64,000 nucleotides of DNA from Azospirillum thiophilum (GCF_001305595.1 NZ_CP012401.1:992001-1056000); one strand, 5' to 3'; positions 11,064-19,659 are shown, numbered from the stretch's first letter. Made by a program: numbers and translations. The notes: generated from the sequence alone by a model not told the origin.

Positions 11064-11945
11064 TCAGCCTTCCGACAAGGAGCGGGCCAGGACGAAACGG
11101 GCCAGATCCGCCGTCACCTCGGGCTCGACGCCGAACCAGGCCTTGAAGCCGGGACGCGCCTGATGCAGCAGCATGCCGATGCCGCCGGCCACCGGATTGC
11201 CGCGCAGCCTCGCCTCGGCCAGCAGCGGGGTCTCCAGCGGCACATAGACGATGTCGTTGACCAGTGCCGTAACCGGCAGGGCGCGCAGGGGCAGATCGAG
11301 CGCCGGCTGTCCGGCCATGCCCTGGGTCGTCGTGTTGACCAGCAGCGCCGCCCCGTCAAGCGCTGTTTCACGTGAAACCCACTCCACCACCGTCACCGGT
11401 CCCGCCAGGCCGGCAGCAGCCAGATCCGCCGCCAGCTCCTCCGCACGGGCGCGGGTGCGGTTGACCAGCCGGACCTCCGGCGCGCCGGCATCGAGCAGGG
11501 CGACGACCACCGCACGGGCGGCGCCGCCGGCACCGATCACCACCGCCGGTCCCAGATCCGCCGTCCAGTCCGGCCGCTCGGCCCGCAGATTCTCGATGAA
11601 ACCGAAACCGTCCGTGTTGCCGCCTTCCAGCGCCCCGTCTTCGGCGACGACGATGGTGTTGACCGCGCCCATGCGCCGGGCGGTGTCGTCCAGCCGGTCG
11701 ACGGTGCGGAAGGCGATCTCCTTCAACGGCACCGTGACGTTGCAGCCGCGCAATCCAAGCGCGGGCAGGGCGCGGATCGCCTGTTCGGCCCGCTCCGGCG
11801 CCACCGCCAGCGGGGCATAGGCGCCGTCGATGCCATAGTGACGCAGCCACCAGCCATGCAGCCGGGGCGAACGCGAATGACCGATCGGCCAGCCCATCAC
11901 CCCGGCGACCTTCGCCTTGCCACTGATAGAATGGAATGCCGTCAT
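11064..11945 (-). CDS. aroE: Shikimate dehydrogenase AroE
   Basis: NADPH-dependent 3-dehydroshikimate reductase of the shikimate pathway, 293 residues. The shikimate-binding SRSPRLHG is near residue 24, the catalytic Lys is in PLKEIAF, and the Asp is in GNTDGFGF; the NADP-binding loop is VIGAGGAARAVVVALLDAG. The ATG at 11945 overlaps the maf stop (ATGA). A near-consensus parS lies in the middle of the gene and is read as V-S-R-E-T (EWVSRETALDG). A second AroE-like protein is encoded at 31.3-32.1 kb. Confidence 0.95.
   Translation of the reverse strand: MTAFHSISGKAKVAGVMGWPIGHSRSPRLHGWWLRHYGIDGAYAPLAVAPERAEQAIRALPALGLRGCNVTVPLKEIAFRTVDRLDDTARRMGAVNTIVVAEDGALEGGNTDGFGFIENLRAERPDWTADLGPAVVIGAGGAARAVVVALLDAGAPEVRLVNRTRARAEELAADLAAAGLAGPVTVVEWVSRETALDGAALLVNTTTQGMAGQPALDLPLRALPVTALVNDIVYVPLETPLLAEARLRGNPVAGGIGMLLHQARPGFKAWFGVEPEVTADLARFVLARSLSEG
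11364..11379. promoter_or_regulatory. parS: parS-like site 3 (15/16 match, inside aroE)
   Basis: TGTTTCACGTGAAACC differs from the parS consensus only at the last base. It is the site nearest the putative origin, about 2 kb from its left edge, and lies within the aroE coding sequence. Confidence 0.85.
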
Positions 11946-12547
11946 TCCTTGCCGACTCCATGCACGCGAAGGAATCCGAGCAGCGGCAGCAGCGGCAGCC
12001 CGAGGATGGTGAAGAAGTCGCCCTCGACCCGGTGGAACAGCTGCGCCCCCAGCCCTTCGAGCTGATAGGCGCCGACCGAATGCAGCACACCCTCGCCGGC
12101 ACGCTCGAGATACGCGTCGAGGAAGGCTTCGGAGAAATTGCGCATCGTCAGCCGGGCGCTGTCGGTCTTGTGCCAGATCCGCTCGCCGTCGCGCACCACC
12201 ACCGCACAGCTGACCAGCCGGTGGGTCCGGCCGCGCAGGGCCAGCAGCTGGTCGCGCGCCGCGTCCCGGCCGGCCGGCTTGTCGAACCAACGGCCCTCGC
12301 ATTCCAGCATCTGGTCGGCCCCGATCACCAGCGCGCCGGGATGACGGCGGGTGATGCGCTGGGCCTTCAGCTCGGCCAAGGCTTCGGCGACGATGTCGGC
12401 CGACACCCCCTCCACCCGTCCGGCCTCCTTGACCTCCTCCTCGTCGACCAGCGGCTTGTCGAGGATGGCGGTCAGCCCGGCCTGCTCCAGCATCGCCGCC
12501 CGCGTGCGCGAGCCGGACGCCAGGACGAGCGTCGGCACCGCGCTCAC
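11942..12547 (-). CDS. maf: Maf-family nucleotide pyrophosphatase
   Basis: A 201-residue house-cleaning NTP pyrophosphatase. The N-terminal signature LVLASGSRTRAAML is at residues 7-20, and the catalytic-region motif VIGADQML is around residue 75, followed by a KP-x-R-like segment (FDKPAGRDAARDQLLALRGRTH). The start is GTG at 12547, overlapping the ppsR stop as GTGA. Which nucleotides it prefers cannot be told from sequence. It lies between ppsR and aroE as in many alphaproteobacteria. Confidence 0.93.
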   Translation of the reverse strand: MSAVPTLVLASGSRTRAAMLEQAGLTAILDKPLVDEEEVKEAGRVEGVSADIVAEALAELKAQRITRRHPGALVIGADQMLECEGRWFDKPAGRDAARDQLLALRGRTHRLVSCAVVVRDGERIWHKTDSARLTMRNFSEAFLDAYLERAGEGVLHSVGAYQLEGLGAQLFHRVEGDFFTILGLPLLPLLGFLRVHGVGKE

Positions 12548-13383
12548 GTCTTCTTTCCTTCCGGGCTGAAGCTGCCGCTCTGACGGCGGGCCAGCAGCAT
12601 CATGATCTCGGCCGCCGTCTCCTCGATGGACCGGCGGGAGACGTCGATCACCGGCCAGCCGCGCCGGCTGAACAGGCGGCGCGCCTCCTGCACCTCCGAC
12701 CGCACCAGCTCGGGATCGGCATAGCTGGAGCCCTCGCCCTGATTCAGCAGCTTCAGCCGGTTGCGGCGGATCTGCACCAGCCGGTCGGGGTCCTTGGTCA
12801 GCCCAACGATCAGCGGCCGGGTCAGCAGATCGACCTCCGCCGGCAACGGGCTGCCGGGCACCAGCGGGATGTTGGCCGCCTTGATGCCGCGGTTGGCCAG
12901 ATAGATGCAGGTCGGCGTCTTCGAACTGCGCGACACGCCGATCAGCACCACGTCGGCCTCGTGCAGGTCCCAGTTCGACTGCCCGTCGTCATGCGACAGG
13001 GCGAAATCGACCGCATCGATGCGGCTGAAATATTCGGCGTCCAGCACATGCTGGCGGCCGGGCTGGCGCTGGGATTCGACGCCGAGGAAGGCGGCGAGCG
13101 CGTTGATCAGCGGATCGAGCACGGGGATGCAGGGCACCTGCATCTCACGGCAGAAATCCTGCAACCGGCGGCGCAGCGTCTCGTCCACCAGGGTGAACAT
13201 CACCAGCCCGTGGTTGTCCCGGATCCCCTCCAGCACGAGGTCGAGCTGGCGGTCGGTCCGCACCAGATTCCAGAAATGTTCGATCGGCCGCACGTCGTCG
13301 AACTGGATGACGCAGGCGCGCGCCACGCTGTTGATGGTCTCGCCCGTCGCATCGGACACGAGATGTAGGTGGAACTCTTTCAT
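12544..13383 (-). CDS. ppsR: Pyruvate, phosphate dikinase regulatory protein / kinase-phosphorylase PpsR (DUF299)
   Basis: A 279-residue bifunctional regulator of the DUF299 family, which uses ADP to phosphorylate, and Pi to dephosphorylate, PEP synthase or pyruvate phosphate dikinase. The family's nucleotide-binding loop is GVSRSSKTPTCIYLANRG at about residues 150-170, with the start FHLHLVSDATGETINSVARA diagnostic. It corresponds to the RP001-type gene that flanks the replication origin in Caulobacter and Rickettsia. It is transcribed away from the putative origin and heads the ppsR-maf-aroE-coaE-dnaQ operon. Confidence 0.93.
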   Translation of the reverse strand: MKEFHLHLVSDATGETINSVARACVIQFDDVRPIEHFWNLVRTDRQLDLVLEGIRDNHGLVMFTLVDETLRRRLQDFCREMQVPCIPVLDPLINALAAFLGVESQRQPGRQHVLDAEYFSRIDAVDFALSHDDGQSNWDLHEADVVLIGVSRSSKTPTCIYLANRGIKAANIPLVPGSPLPAEVDLLTRPLIVGLTKDPDRLVQIRRNRLKLLNQGEGSSYADPELVRSEVQEARRLFSRRGWPVIDVSRRSIEETAAEIMMLLARRQSGSFSPEGKKT

Positions 13384-13834
13384 CCGTCCCCAACATTCTG
13401 TGGAGAACCCGGCCCAGATCTGTGGACAACCGGATCCGCCTGCGTTTCATCCCGGCTGGGGGACTCCTCCTCCCCGGTACGGCCAAGCGGAGAACAACTT
13501 CGCCGACCGCTTCGGAAGCTGGGAAGATCCGGCCCCGTCCGCCTTGTTATCCACGGGACTCCCGTCGGCCCAGCTATAGCATTTCCGCCGTTTCCGGGGG
13601 TAGTGCTCCGAATCGTCCACAGATCCGCGCACATGCCGACACAAGCCCCCGGATCTGTGGATAGATTCGATCGCCATGGGGATCACCGTTATCCACAGCC
13701 ATCCACTACCTCCTCTTCCTTTCTCCCATTAAAAAATATAGTGAAGAAGAGGGGATAAAACCCTGTCCCGATTCCGGACCCGAACAGGGTTGGAATCGCG
13801 GGATTCGAAATCGCATTCAGGGGAACGCATCGTC
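13384..13834. other. oriC: Putative chromosomal replication origin (oriC) between ppsR and hemE
   Basis: This non-coding gap sits between divergent ppsR (DUF299) and hemE, the pair that flanks the origin in Caulobacter and Rickettsia. DnaA-box-like 9-mers: TTATCCACA (13689-13697, perfect), TGTGGATAG (13656-13664), TTATCCACG (13547-13555), TGTGGACAA (13421-13429), TGTGGAGAA (13399-13407), and a weaker TCGTCCACA (13613-13621). An AT-rich stretch (13728-13760, including TTAAAAAATATAG) is a candidate unwinding element. Five GANTC sites for CcrM-type methylation begin at 13610, 13664, 13770, 13793 and 13802. Inverted arms AACCCTGT/ACAGGGTT lie at 13759-13766 and 13784-13791. No convincing CtrA site (TTAA-N7-TTAA) is seen. 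Function is inferred, not shown. Confidence 0.85.
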
Positions 13835-14905
13835 TTGACCGCTTCCAGCTCCGCCGTCCAGAATCCGACCCGCAAGCCGATGCTCGCCGCTTTGGCGGGA
13901 GAGGTGCGGTCACGTCCGCCCTTCTGGCTGATGCGTCAGGCCGGACGCTATCTGCCGGAGTACCGGGAACTGCGGGCCAAGGCGGGCAGCTTCCTCGACC
14001 TCTGCTACAATCCCGACTTCGCGGTCGAGGTGACCCTGCAGCCGCTGCGCCGCTATGGCATGGATGCGGCGATCCTGTTCTCAGACATCCTGGTGGTGCC
14101 GCATGCGCTGGGCCAGCCCTTGGCCTATCTGGAAGGGGAGGGGCCGAAGCTGGATCCGGTCCGCAATGTCGAGGACCTCAAGCGTCTGTCGCGCGACCGC
14201 TTCCATGAGACGCTGGCGCCGGTCTATGAGACGGTGCGCCGGCTCTCCACCGCGATTCCGGAGCAAACGACGCTGATCGGCTTTGCAGGGGCTCCCTGGA
14301 CCATCGCCTGCTACATGGTCGAAGGGGCCGGGTCCAAGGAGTATGCGCATGTCAAGCGCTGGGCCTATGGCGACCCGGCGGGCTTCGCCCGGCTGATCGA
14401 CCTGATCGTCGAGGTGACCGCCGAGTATCTCTGCCGCCAGATCGAGGCGGGGGCAGAGACTGTGCAACTGTTCGACAGCTGGGCCGGCGTGCTGCCGATC
14501 GGAGAGTTCCGGCGCTGGGTGATCGAGCCGACGCGGCGGATCGTCGCACTGGTCAAGGCGAAGCATCCGGAGACGCCGATCATCGGCTTCCCGCGCGGTG
14601 CCGGCCATGCCTATGAGGATTACGTCGCCGACGCCGGGGTGGACGCCGTCGGCCTCGACACCACCGTCTCGCCGCTCTGGGCGGCCCGGACGCTGCAACC
14701 CCGGCTGCCGGTGCAGGGCAACCTCGATCCGATCATGCTGGCCACCGGTGGCAAGGCCCTGGCCAATGCGGCCAGCGGCATCCTGGAGGCGTTGGCCGAC
14801 CGGCCCTTCGTGTTCAACCTGGGCCATGGCGTCATCCAGTCGACGCCACCCGACCATGTGGCCGAGCTGAGCCGGCTGCTGCTGGAATGGCCGAACCGCG
14901 GCTGA
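13835..14905 (+). CDS. hemE: Uroporphyrinogen decarboxylase
   Basis: Decarboxylates the four acetate side chains of uroporphyrinogen III to give coproporphyrinogen III. Both family signatures are present: PPFWLMRQAGRYLPEYR near the N terminus and GFAGAPWTIACYMVEG in the middle. The start is uncertain: a TTG at 13835 with AGGGGA about 10 nt upstream gives 356 residues, while an in-frame ATG at 13790 gives 371 and would reach into the putative origin. It begins the heme cluster hemE-hemH-hemJ on the right edge of oriC. Confidence 0.94.
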   Translation: MTASSSAVQNPTRKPMLAALAGEVRSRPPFWLMRQAGRYLPEYRELRAKAGSFLDLCYNPDFAVEVTLQPLRRYGMDAAILFSDILVVPHALGQPLAYLEGEGPKLDPVRNVEDLKRLSRDRFHETLAPVYETVRRLSTAIPEQTTLIGFAGAPWTIACYMVEGAGSKEYAHVKRWAYGDPAGFARLIDLIVEVTAEYLCRQIEAGAETVQLFDSWAGVLPIGEFRRWVIEPTRRIVALVKAKHPETPIIGFPRGAGHAYEDYVADAGVDAVGLDTTVSPLWAARTLQPRLPVQGNLDPIMLATGGKALANAASGILEALADRPFVFNLGHGVIQSTPPDHVAELSRLLLEWPNRG

Positions 14906-14993
14906 CGGCTTTGCCCACAATGTCGGCCTGCGGCTGAAAAGCGACGGCGGGGGCTGGACAGCGGGGCGGTGACGCTCCAGTTTAGCGGGCACC

Positions 14994-16130
14994 ATGACCC
15001 AGCTCTCCCCCCAGCCTTCCGCCGCTGCCGCCACCGCCGACCGGCCGCGGCGTGTCGCCGTCGTGCTGTTCAACCTCGGCGGCCCCGACGCGCCCGAAGC
15101 GGTGCGGCCCTTCCTGTTCAACCTGTTCAACGATCCGGCCATCATCCGGCTGCCGAACCCGTTCCGTTTCCTGATCGCCAGCCTGATCAGCGGACGGCGG
15201 GCAAAGCCGGCGGCGGCGATCTATGCCCAGATCGGCGGCAAGTCGCCGCTGCTGGAGAACACGGAGGCGCAGGCGGCAGCCCTGGAGGCGGCCCTGGAGA
15301 CATCGTCGGCGCCAGATCCGGTAGCGGATCCGGCACCAGATCCGGCGGCCGGCGGGACCGACGCCAAGGTCTTCGTCGCCATGCGCTACTGGCACCCGAT
15401 GAGCGCAGAGACGGCTGCCCGGGTGAAGGCCTACGACCCGGATCTGGTCGTGCTGCTGCCGCTCTACCCGCAATTCTCCACCACCACGACGGCCTCCAGC
15501 GCCAAGGCGTGGGCCGAGGCGGCGCAGACCGTCGGATTGACGGCGCCGACCCGGCTGCTCTGCTGCTACCCGACCCAGGCCGGCTTCATCGACGCGACGG
15601 CGGATCTGATCCGCCCGCTGTACGAGGCCGCCAAGGCCCATGGTACCCCGCGCGTCCTGTTCTCCGCCCACGGGCTGCCGAAAAAGGTGGTGGCTTCCGG
15701 CGACCCCTATCAGTGGCAGTGCGAGCGGACGGCGGAATCGATCGCCGCGGCGCTGGACATCGACCATCTCGATTGGATCAACTGCTACCAGAGCCGTGTC
15801 GGCCCGATGGAATGGATCGGCCCCAGCACCGACGCCGAGATCCGCCGGGCCGGACAGGAGGGCGTGCCGATCCTGGTGGTGCCGATGGCGTTCGTGTCGG
15901 AGCATTCCGAGACGCTGGTGGAGATCGAGATCGAATACCGCCACCTCGCCAAGGAGGCAGGGGTTCCCCATTTCACCCGTGTACCGACGGTCGGGGTGCA
16001 TCCCGGCTTCATCGACGGGCTGGCCCGGCTGGTGCGGCAGACCGTCGCGGGCAAGGCGGCGATCTGCGCCCATAACGGCGACCGGATCTGCCCGTCCGGC
16101 TTCTCCGGCTGCCCGCAGGCGCGGCGCTGA
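14994..16130 (+). CDS. hemH: Ferrochelatase
   Basis: Inserts ferrous iron into protoporphyrin IX, the last step of heme b synthesis. The 378-residue protein has VVLFNLGGPD at the N terminus, the metal-site His in LFSAHGLPKKVV, and the signature CYQSRVGPMEWIGPST. An unusual Pro/Asp-rich linker (DPVADPAPDPAAG, about residues 106-118) interrupts the N-terminal domain; its DNA is three near-repeats of GATCCGG. The C terminus carries Cys residues (CPSGFSGCPQA), possibly for a 2Fe-2S cluster as in some ferrochelatases. It follows hemE after 88 bp. Confidence 0.95.
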   Translation: MTQLSPQPSAAAATADRPRRVAVVLFNLGGPDAPEAVRPFLFNLFNDPAIIRLPNPFRFLIASLISGRRAKPAAAIYAQIGGKSPLLENTEAQAAALEAALETSSAPDPVADPAPDPAAGGTDAKVFVAMRYWHPMSAETAARVKAYDPDLVVLLPLYPQFSTTTTASSAKAWAEAAQTVGLTAPTRLLCCYPTQAGFIDATADLIRPLYEAAKAHGTPRVLFSAHGLPKKVVASGDPYQWQCERTAESIAAALDIDHLDWINCYQSRVGPMEWIGPSTDAEIRRAGQEGVPILVVPMAFVSEHSETLVEIEIEYRHLAKEAGVPHFTRVPTVGVHPGFIDGLARLVRQTVAGKAAICAHNGDRICPSGFSGCPQARR

Positions 16131-16157
16131 ACCGAAACGAAAGAGGGGACATGCCTG

Positions 16158-16586
16158 GTGCTGTATGAATGGATCAAGGCGCTGCACGTCATCAGCATCA
16201 TCGCCTGGATGGCGGGGCTGCTCTACCTGCCGCGGCTGTTCGTCTACCATTGCGATGCGCCTGCCGGATCCGACGCCTCCGAACGCTTCAAGGTGATGGA
16301 GCGTCGCCTGCTGCGCGCCATCATGAACCCGGCGATGATCGCGGCGTACGTGTTCGGCATCGCCATGATCGTGCTGACGCCGGAATGGCTGAAGCAGGGC
16401 TGGCTGCATGCCAAGCTGCTGTTCGTGCTGCTGCTGACCGCCAGCCACATGATGATGGCCCGCTGGCGCCGCGACTTCGCCGAGGACCGCAACAGCCGGC
16501 CGCAGCGCTTCTACCGCATCGCCAACGAGGTGCCGACGCTGCTGATGATCGGCATCGTGATCTTCGTGATCGTGAAGCCCTTCTGA
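16158..16586 (+). CDS. hemJ: Protoporphyrinogen IX oxidase HemJ (UPF0093 membrane protein)
   Basis: A 142-residue integral membrane protein of the HemJ family, the protoporphyrinogen oxidase of most alphaproteobacteria. It has about four transmembrane segments (residues ~5-25, 55-73, 83-100, 120-140). The conserved His is in KALHVISIIAWMAGLLYLPRLFVYH, and LHAKLLFVLLL and MMARWRR are also family features. The start is GTG at 16158 with AGAGGGGA 8 nt upstream; a nearby ATG at 16151 is out of frame. With hemE and hemH it forms the late heme pathway at one locus. Confidence 0.88.
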   Translation: MLYEWIKALHVISIIAWMAGLLYLPRLFVYHCDAPAGSDASERFKVMERRLLRAIMNPAMIAAYVFGIAMIVLTPEWLKQGWLHAKLLFVLLLTASHMMMARWRRDFAEDRNSRPQRFYRIANEVPTLLMIGIVIFVIVKPF

Positions 16587-16610
16587 CCGGGCCCTTCCAC
16601 GCCTCGAAAA

Positions 16611-16644
16611 AGCGGAATCCGCGGGCTTTGCGGGTTCCGCTTTC
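16611..16644 (+). terminator. Rho-independent-like terminator after hemJ
   Basis: AGCGGAATCC (16611-16620) can pair with GGGTTCCGCT (16632-16641) and is followed by TT plus CGTTT, with an A-run just before the stem. It lies 25 nt after the hemJ stop and would end the hemE-hemH-hemJ transcript. Confidence 0.6.
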
Positions 16645-16646
16645 GT

Positions 16647-16675
16647 TTGACTTGACCGTACCGATCCGATAACGA
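16647..16675 (+). promoter_or_regulatory. Candidate sigma-70 promoter for rho, in the 362-bp hemJ-rho gap
   Basis: TTGACT (16647-16652) and TAACGA (16670-16675) are 17 nt apart, directly after the hemJ terminator. The remaining ~270 bp to the rho ATG would be a long untranslated leader, which fits the Rho autoregulation by leader attenuation known in E. coli. I see no ORF or RNA gene in that stretch. The promoter call rests on two weakly conserved hexamers. Confidence 0.35.
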
Positions 16676-16948
16676 TGTCAGGACCACAGGGTTTTCGCCC
16701 CGTGGCCTCCCACGCCCACATCTGCCGATCCGACGCTCTGTTCTTGAGCCGGGCCTGGTGGCTGGCGATCCGCTTCCGTGCGACCATTTTCCGGACGCCT
16801 CGGGACACGATCGTCCAAGCGCCACCCGCTGCCCACCCGACGCGACCGCGTTGCGGCCTCCGCCGCCCCCAACCGCTGTCGGCCAGGATTCCAGGCACCC
16901 CCCATCCCCAAGGCCACTCCCCCGCATGACGATTTCACAGGCAATCCG

Positions 16949-18205
16949 ATGCATCTCCAAGAGCTGAAGTGCAAAAGCCCCGCCGAACTGCTGGCGTTCG
17001 CGGAGGAGCTGCAGATCGAGAACGCGAGCACGCTGCGCAAGCAGGACATGATGTTCGCGATCCTCAAGCAGCTGGCCGAGAACGACATTCCGATCTTCGG
17101 CGACGGCGTGCTGGAGGTGCTGCAGGACGGGTTCGGCTTCCTGCGCTCGCCGGAGTCCAATTACCTGCCGGGTCCCGACGACATCTATGTCAGCCCGAGC
17201 CAGGTGCGCCGCTTCGGCCTGCGCACCGGCGACACGGTGGAAGGGCAGATCCGCTCGCCCAAGGAGGGTGAACGCTACTTTGCCCTGCTGAAGGTCAACA
17301 CGATCAACTTCGACTCGCCCGACAAGGTCCGTCACCGCATCAACTTCGACAACCTGACGCCGCTCTATCCGGAAGAACGCATCCGGATGGAGGTCGAGGA
17401 TCCGACCAAGAAGAACCTGACCGGCCGCATCGTCGACCTGGTGGCGCCGCTGGGCAAGGGGCAGCGCGGGCTGATCGTGGCGCCGCCGCGCACCGGCAAG
17501 ACGGTGATGCTGCAGAACATCGCCCACTCGGTCGCCACCAACCATCCCGAAGCCTACCTGATCGTCCTCCTCATCGACGAGCGTCCGGAAGAAGTGACGG
17601 ACATGGCCCGCTCGGTCCGCGGCGAGGTCATCAGCTCCACCTTCGACGAGCCCGCGACCCGCCATGTCCAGGTCGCCGAGATGGTGATCGAGAAGGCCAA
17701 GCGGCTGGTCGAGCACAAGCGCGACGTCGTGATCCTGCTGGACAGCATCACCCGTCTGGCCCGCGCCTACAACACCGTGGTGCCGAGCTCAGGCAAGGTG
17801 CTGACCGGCGGTGTCGACGCCAACGCGCTGCAGCGGCCCAAGCGCTTCTTCGGCGCCGCGCGCAACGTGGAGGAGGGCGGTTCGCTCACCATCATCGCCA
17901 CCGCGCTGATCGACACCGGCAGCCGCATGGACGAGGTGATCTTCGAAGAGTTCAAGGGCACCGGCAACTCGGAAATCGTGCTGGACCGCAAGCTCTCCGA
18001 CAAGCGCACCTTCCCGGCCATCGACATCTCCAAGTCGGGCACCCGCAAGGAAGAGCTGCTGGTCGACAAGGGCACCATGTCGAAAATGTGGATCCTGCGC
18101 CGTATCCTGATGCCGATGGGCGTGACCGATGCGGTCGACTTCCTGGTCGACAAGCTGAAGCACACCAAGTCGAACAACGAGTTCTTTGAAAGCATGAACC
18201 AGTAG
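16949..18205 (+). CDS. rho: Transcription termination factor Rho
   Basis: A hexameric RNA helicase that ends factor-dependent transcription; 418 residues, the normal length. It has an N-terminal helical domain ([20 protein letters not shown]), the cold-shock-like RNA-binding domain ([23 protein letters not shown]), Walker [12 protein letters not shown], the catalytic [10 protein letters not shown] and the Q/R-loop region ([15 protein letters not shown]). The ATG at 16949 gives the conserved start; ORF sequence upstream in frame is not conserved. It is followed by a bidirectional terminator shared with secB. Confidence 0.97.
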   Translation: MHLQELKCKSPAELLAFAEELQIENASTLRKQDMMFAILKQLAENDIPIFGDGVLEVLQDGFGFLRSPESNYLPGPDDIYVSPSQVRRFGLRTGDTVEGQIRSPKEGERYFALLKVNTINFDSPDKVRHRINFDNLTPLYPEERIRMEVEDPTKKNLTGRIVDLVAPLGKGQRGLIVAPPRTGKTVMLQNIAHSVATNHPEAYLIVLLIDERPEEVTDMARSVRGEVISSTFDEPATRHVQVAEMVIEKAKRLVEHKRDVVILLDSITRLARAYNTVVPSSGKVLTGGVDANALQRPKRFFGAARNVEEGGSLTIIATALIDTGSRMDEVIFEEFKGTGNSEIVLDRKLSDKRTFPAIDISKSGTRKEELLVDKGTMSKMWILRRILMPMGVTDAVDFLVDKLKHTKSNNEFFESMNQ

Positions 18206-18276
18206 GGCCGGATCCGGCCCGGGGCAAGCCTGGATCCTGCCGGATCCGGGCCTTCCGGGCAGGGAATTCGTGCATG

Positions 18277-18318
18277 AAAAAGGGCGGGGGCCTGTCGGCC
18301 ACCCGCCCTTTTTCTTTT
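18277..18318. terminator. Bidirectional terminator between rho and secB
   Basis: GGGCGGG (18282-18288) pairs with CCCGCCC (18302-18308). The stem is flanked by AAAAA on the left and TTTTTCTTTTT on the right, giving T-runs for transcripts in both directions. It serves the convergent rho and secB genes. Confidence 0.85.
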
Positions 18319-18335
18319 TCCGATCCCCGTCCGGA

Positions 18336-18824
18336 TCAGAACGGGGGCTGCTGCTCGCCCTGGGCCGGCTGGGCCGACTGGCGGTGATACAGCTCGGCGA
18401 AGTCGATGGGGTTGATCATCAGCGGCGGGAAGCCGCCTTCGCGGGTCGCGCTGGAGACGATGGCGCGGGCGAACGGGAAGATCATCCGGGCGCCTTCGAT
18501 CATCAGGACCGGGCGGTGATGCTCTTCCGGCAGGCCGGGGAACTGGAACAGCGCGCCATAGGCCAGCTCGACCAGGAAGGCCACGGCCTCGCCCTGGCGG
18601 GCTTCGCAGCGCAGGTTCAGGGTCAGCTCGTAGATGTCGTCGCCGACCTTCTGGCCCTGGACGTCGACGCCGATGTTCACCTGCGGCTGCGGCTGGTTGG
18701 GCAGCAGGCTCTGCGGGGCGTTGGGGTTCTCGAACGAGAGGTCCTTCACATACTGCGCGAGGACATGCATCGGCAGCGAGGACGCCTGTTGCTGCTCGGC
18801 GCCGTTGCTCATCTGATCGGACAT
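18336..18824 (-). CDS. secB: Protein-export chaperone SecB
   Basis: A tetrameric cytosolic chaperone that keeps preproteins unfolded and hands them to SecA. The 162-residue protein has the family core PMHVLAQYVKDLSFENPNAPQSL, YELTLNLRCEA, VELAYGALF, and the C-terminal PPLMINPIDFAELYHRQ. The extreme C terminus (AQPAQGEQQPPF) is Gln/Pro-rich, unlike the zinc-coordinating SecA-binding tail context. It is convergent with rho, with an intrinsic terminator between. Confidence 0.96.
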   Translation of the reverse strand: MSDQMSNGAEQQQASSLPMHVLAQYVKDLSFENPNAPQSLLPNQPQPQVNIGVDVQGQKVGDDIYELTLNLRCEARQGEAVAFLVELAYGALFQFPGLPEEHHRPVLMIEGARMIFPFARAIVSSATREGGFPPLMINPIDFAELYHRQSAQPAQGEQQPPF

Positions 18825-18996
18825 AACGGACTCCTAATCGCCGGCCCACGCTCCCGGCCCGGGACAGGGCAGGGCGGCGGGCCGACCCGGATGTGAGGTG
18901 GCAAGGTTTGGTTCGCGACGGTTGTGCCTTCGCCCAACGGGCTGGCTATCACGGATCGGTCGTCCTGCCAACGGAAACCGCCGGGCGGGCGGATGG

Positions 18997-19659
18997 TCAG
19001 CGCCGCTCATCCGGGCGGGGCTTCCCCCATTGGGAATCGGTCAGCCGGGGCGCGTCGCGGTCGGTATCGGGACGGGCATCGGCAGGGGCATTCGTCGGGG
19101 CGCCGGCATCGCGCCGTCCGTCCTCCGTGGTCACGTCGCGATAATCGCCGTCGATCACACTGGGGGGCGGGCGGAAGGGATCGCCGGCAGTGTTGGGGGC
19201 GGTGTTGCGGGTGGCGTGGCGGGGATCGTCGGCACCGAACCCACCGGGCGCCGCGCCGCCGAACCCACCGCTGCCGAACCCGGTCTGCCCGGCGGTGAAC
19301 ACCGGTAGTCCGGCACCCAGCCGGCGCAGCAGCCAGCGGCCGATGCCGCGGCGCAACGGGCGGATCAGCAAGGCAAGTCCCAGCAGATCGGTGAGGAATC
19401 CGGGAATGATCAGCAGGATGCCGGCCAGCACGGCACAGAAGCCGTCCAGCACCGTGCCGATCGGTGCCTCGCCCCGCGCCGCGGCGGCCTGCGCCCGGGT
19501 CAGCGACGCCAACCCCTGATGGCGGACCAGCAGCACGCCGACCACCACCGACAGCGCCAGCAGCCCGATGGTCGGGCCGGCGCCGAGCCAGTCGCCGACC
19601 TGGATGAATCCGACGATCTCCAGGATCGGCAGAAGGAGGATCAACAGCAGGGGATTCAT
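18997..19659 (-). CDS. fxsA: FxsA family membrane protein
   Basis: A 220-residue inner-membrane protein. The N-terminal half is the FxsA domain with about three transmembrane segments (LLLILLLPILEIVGFI, TIGLLALSVVVGVLLV, GFCAVLAGILLIIPGFLTDLLGL). FxsA in E. coli relieves exclusion of phage T7 by the F plasmid; its cellular role is otherwise unclear. The C-terminal ~100 residues are a Gly- and Asp-rich, probably disordered extension (GFGSGGFGGAAPGGFG). It lies between secB and tim44, a common alphaproteobacterial order. Confidence 0.85.
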   Translation of the reverse strand: MNPLLLILLLPILEIVGFIQVGDWLGAGPTIGLLALSVVVGVLLVRHQGLASLTRAQAAAARGEAPIGTVLDGFCAVLAGILLIIPGFLTDLLGLALLIRPLRRGIGRWLLRRLGAGLPVFTAGQTGFGSGGFGGAAPGGFGADDPRHATRNTAPNTAGDPFRPPPSVIDGDYRDVTTEDGRRDAGAPTNAPADARPDTDRDAPRLTDSQWGKPRPDERR

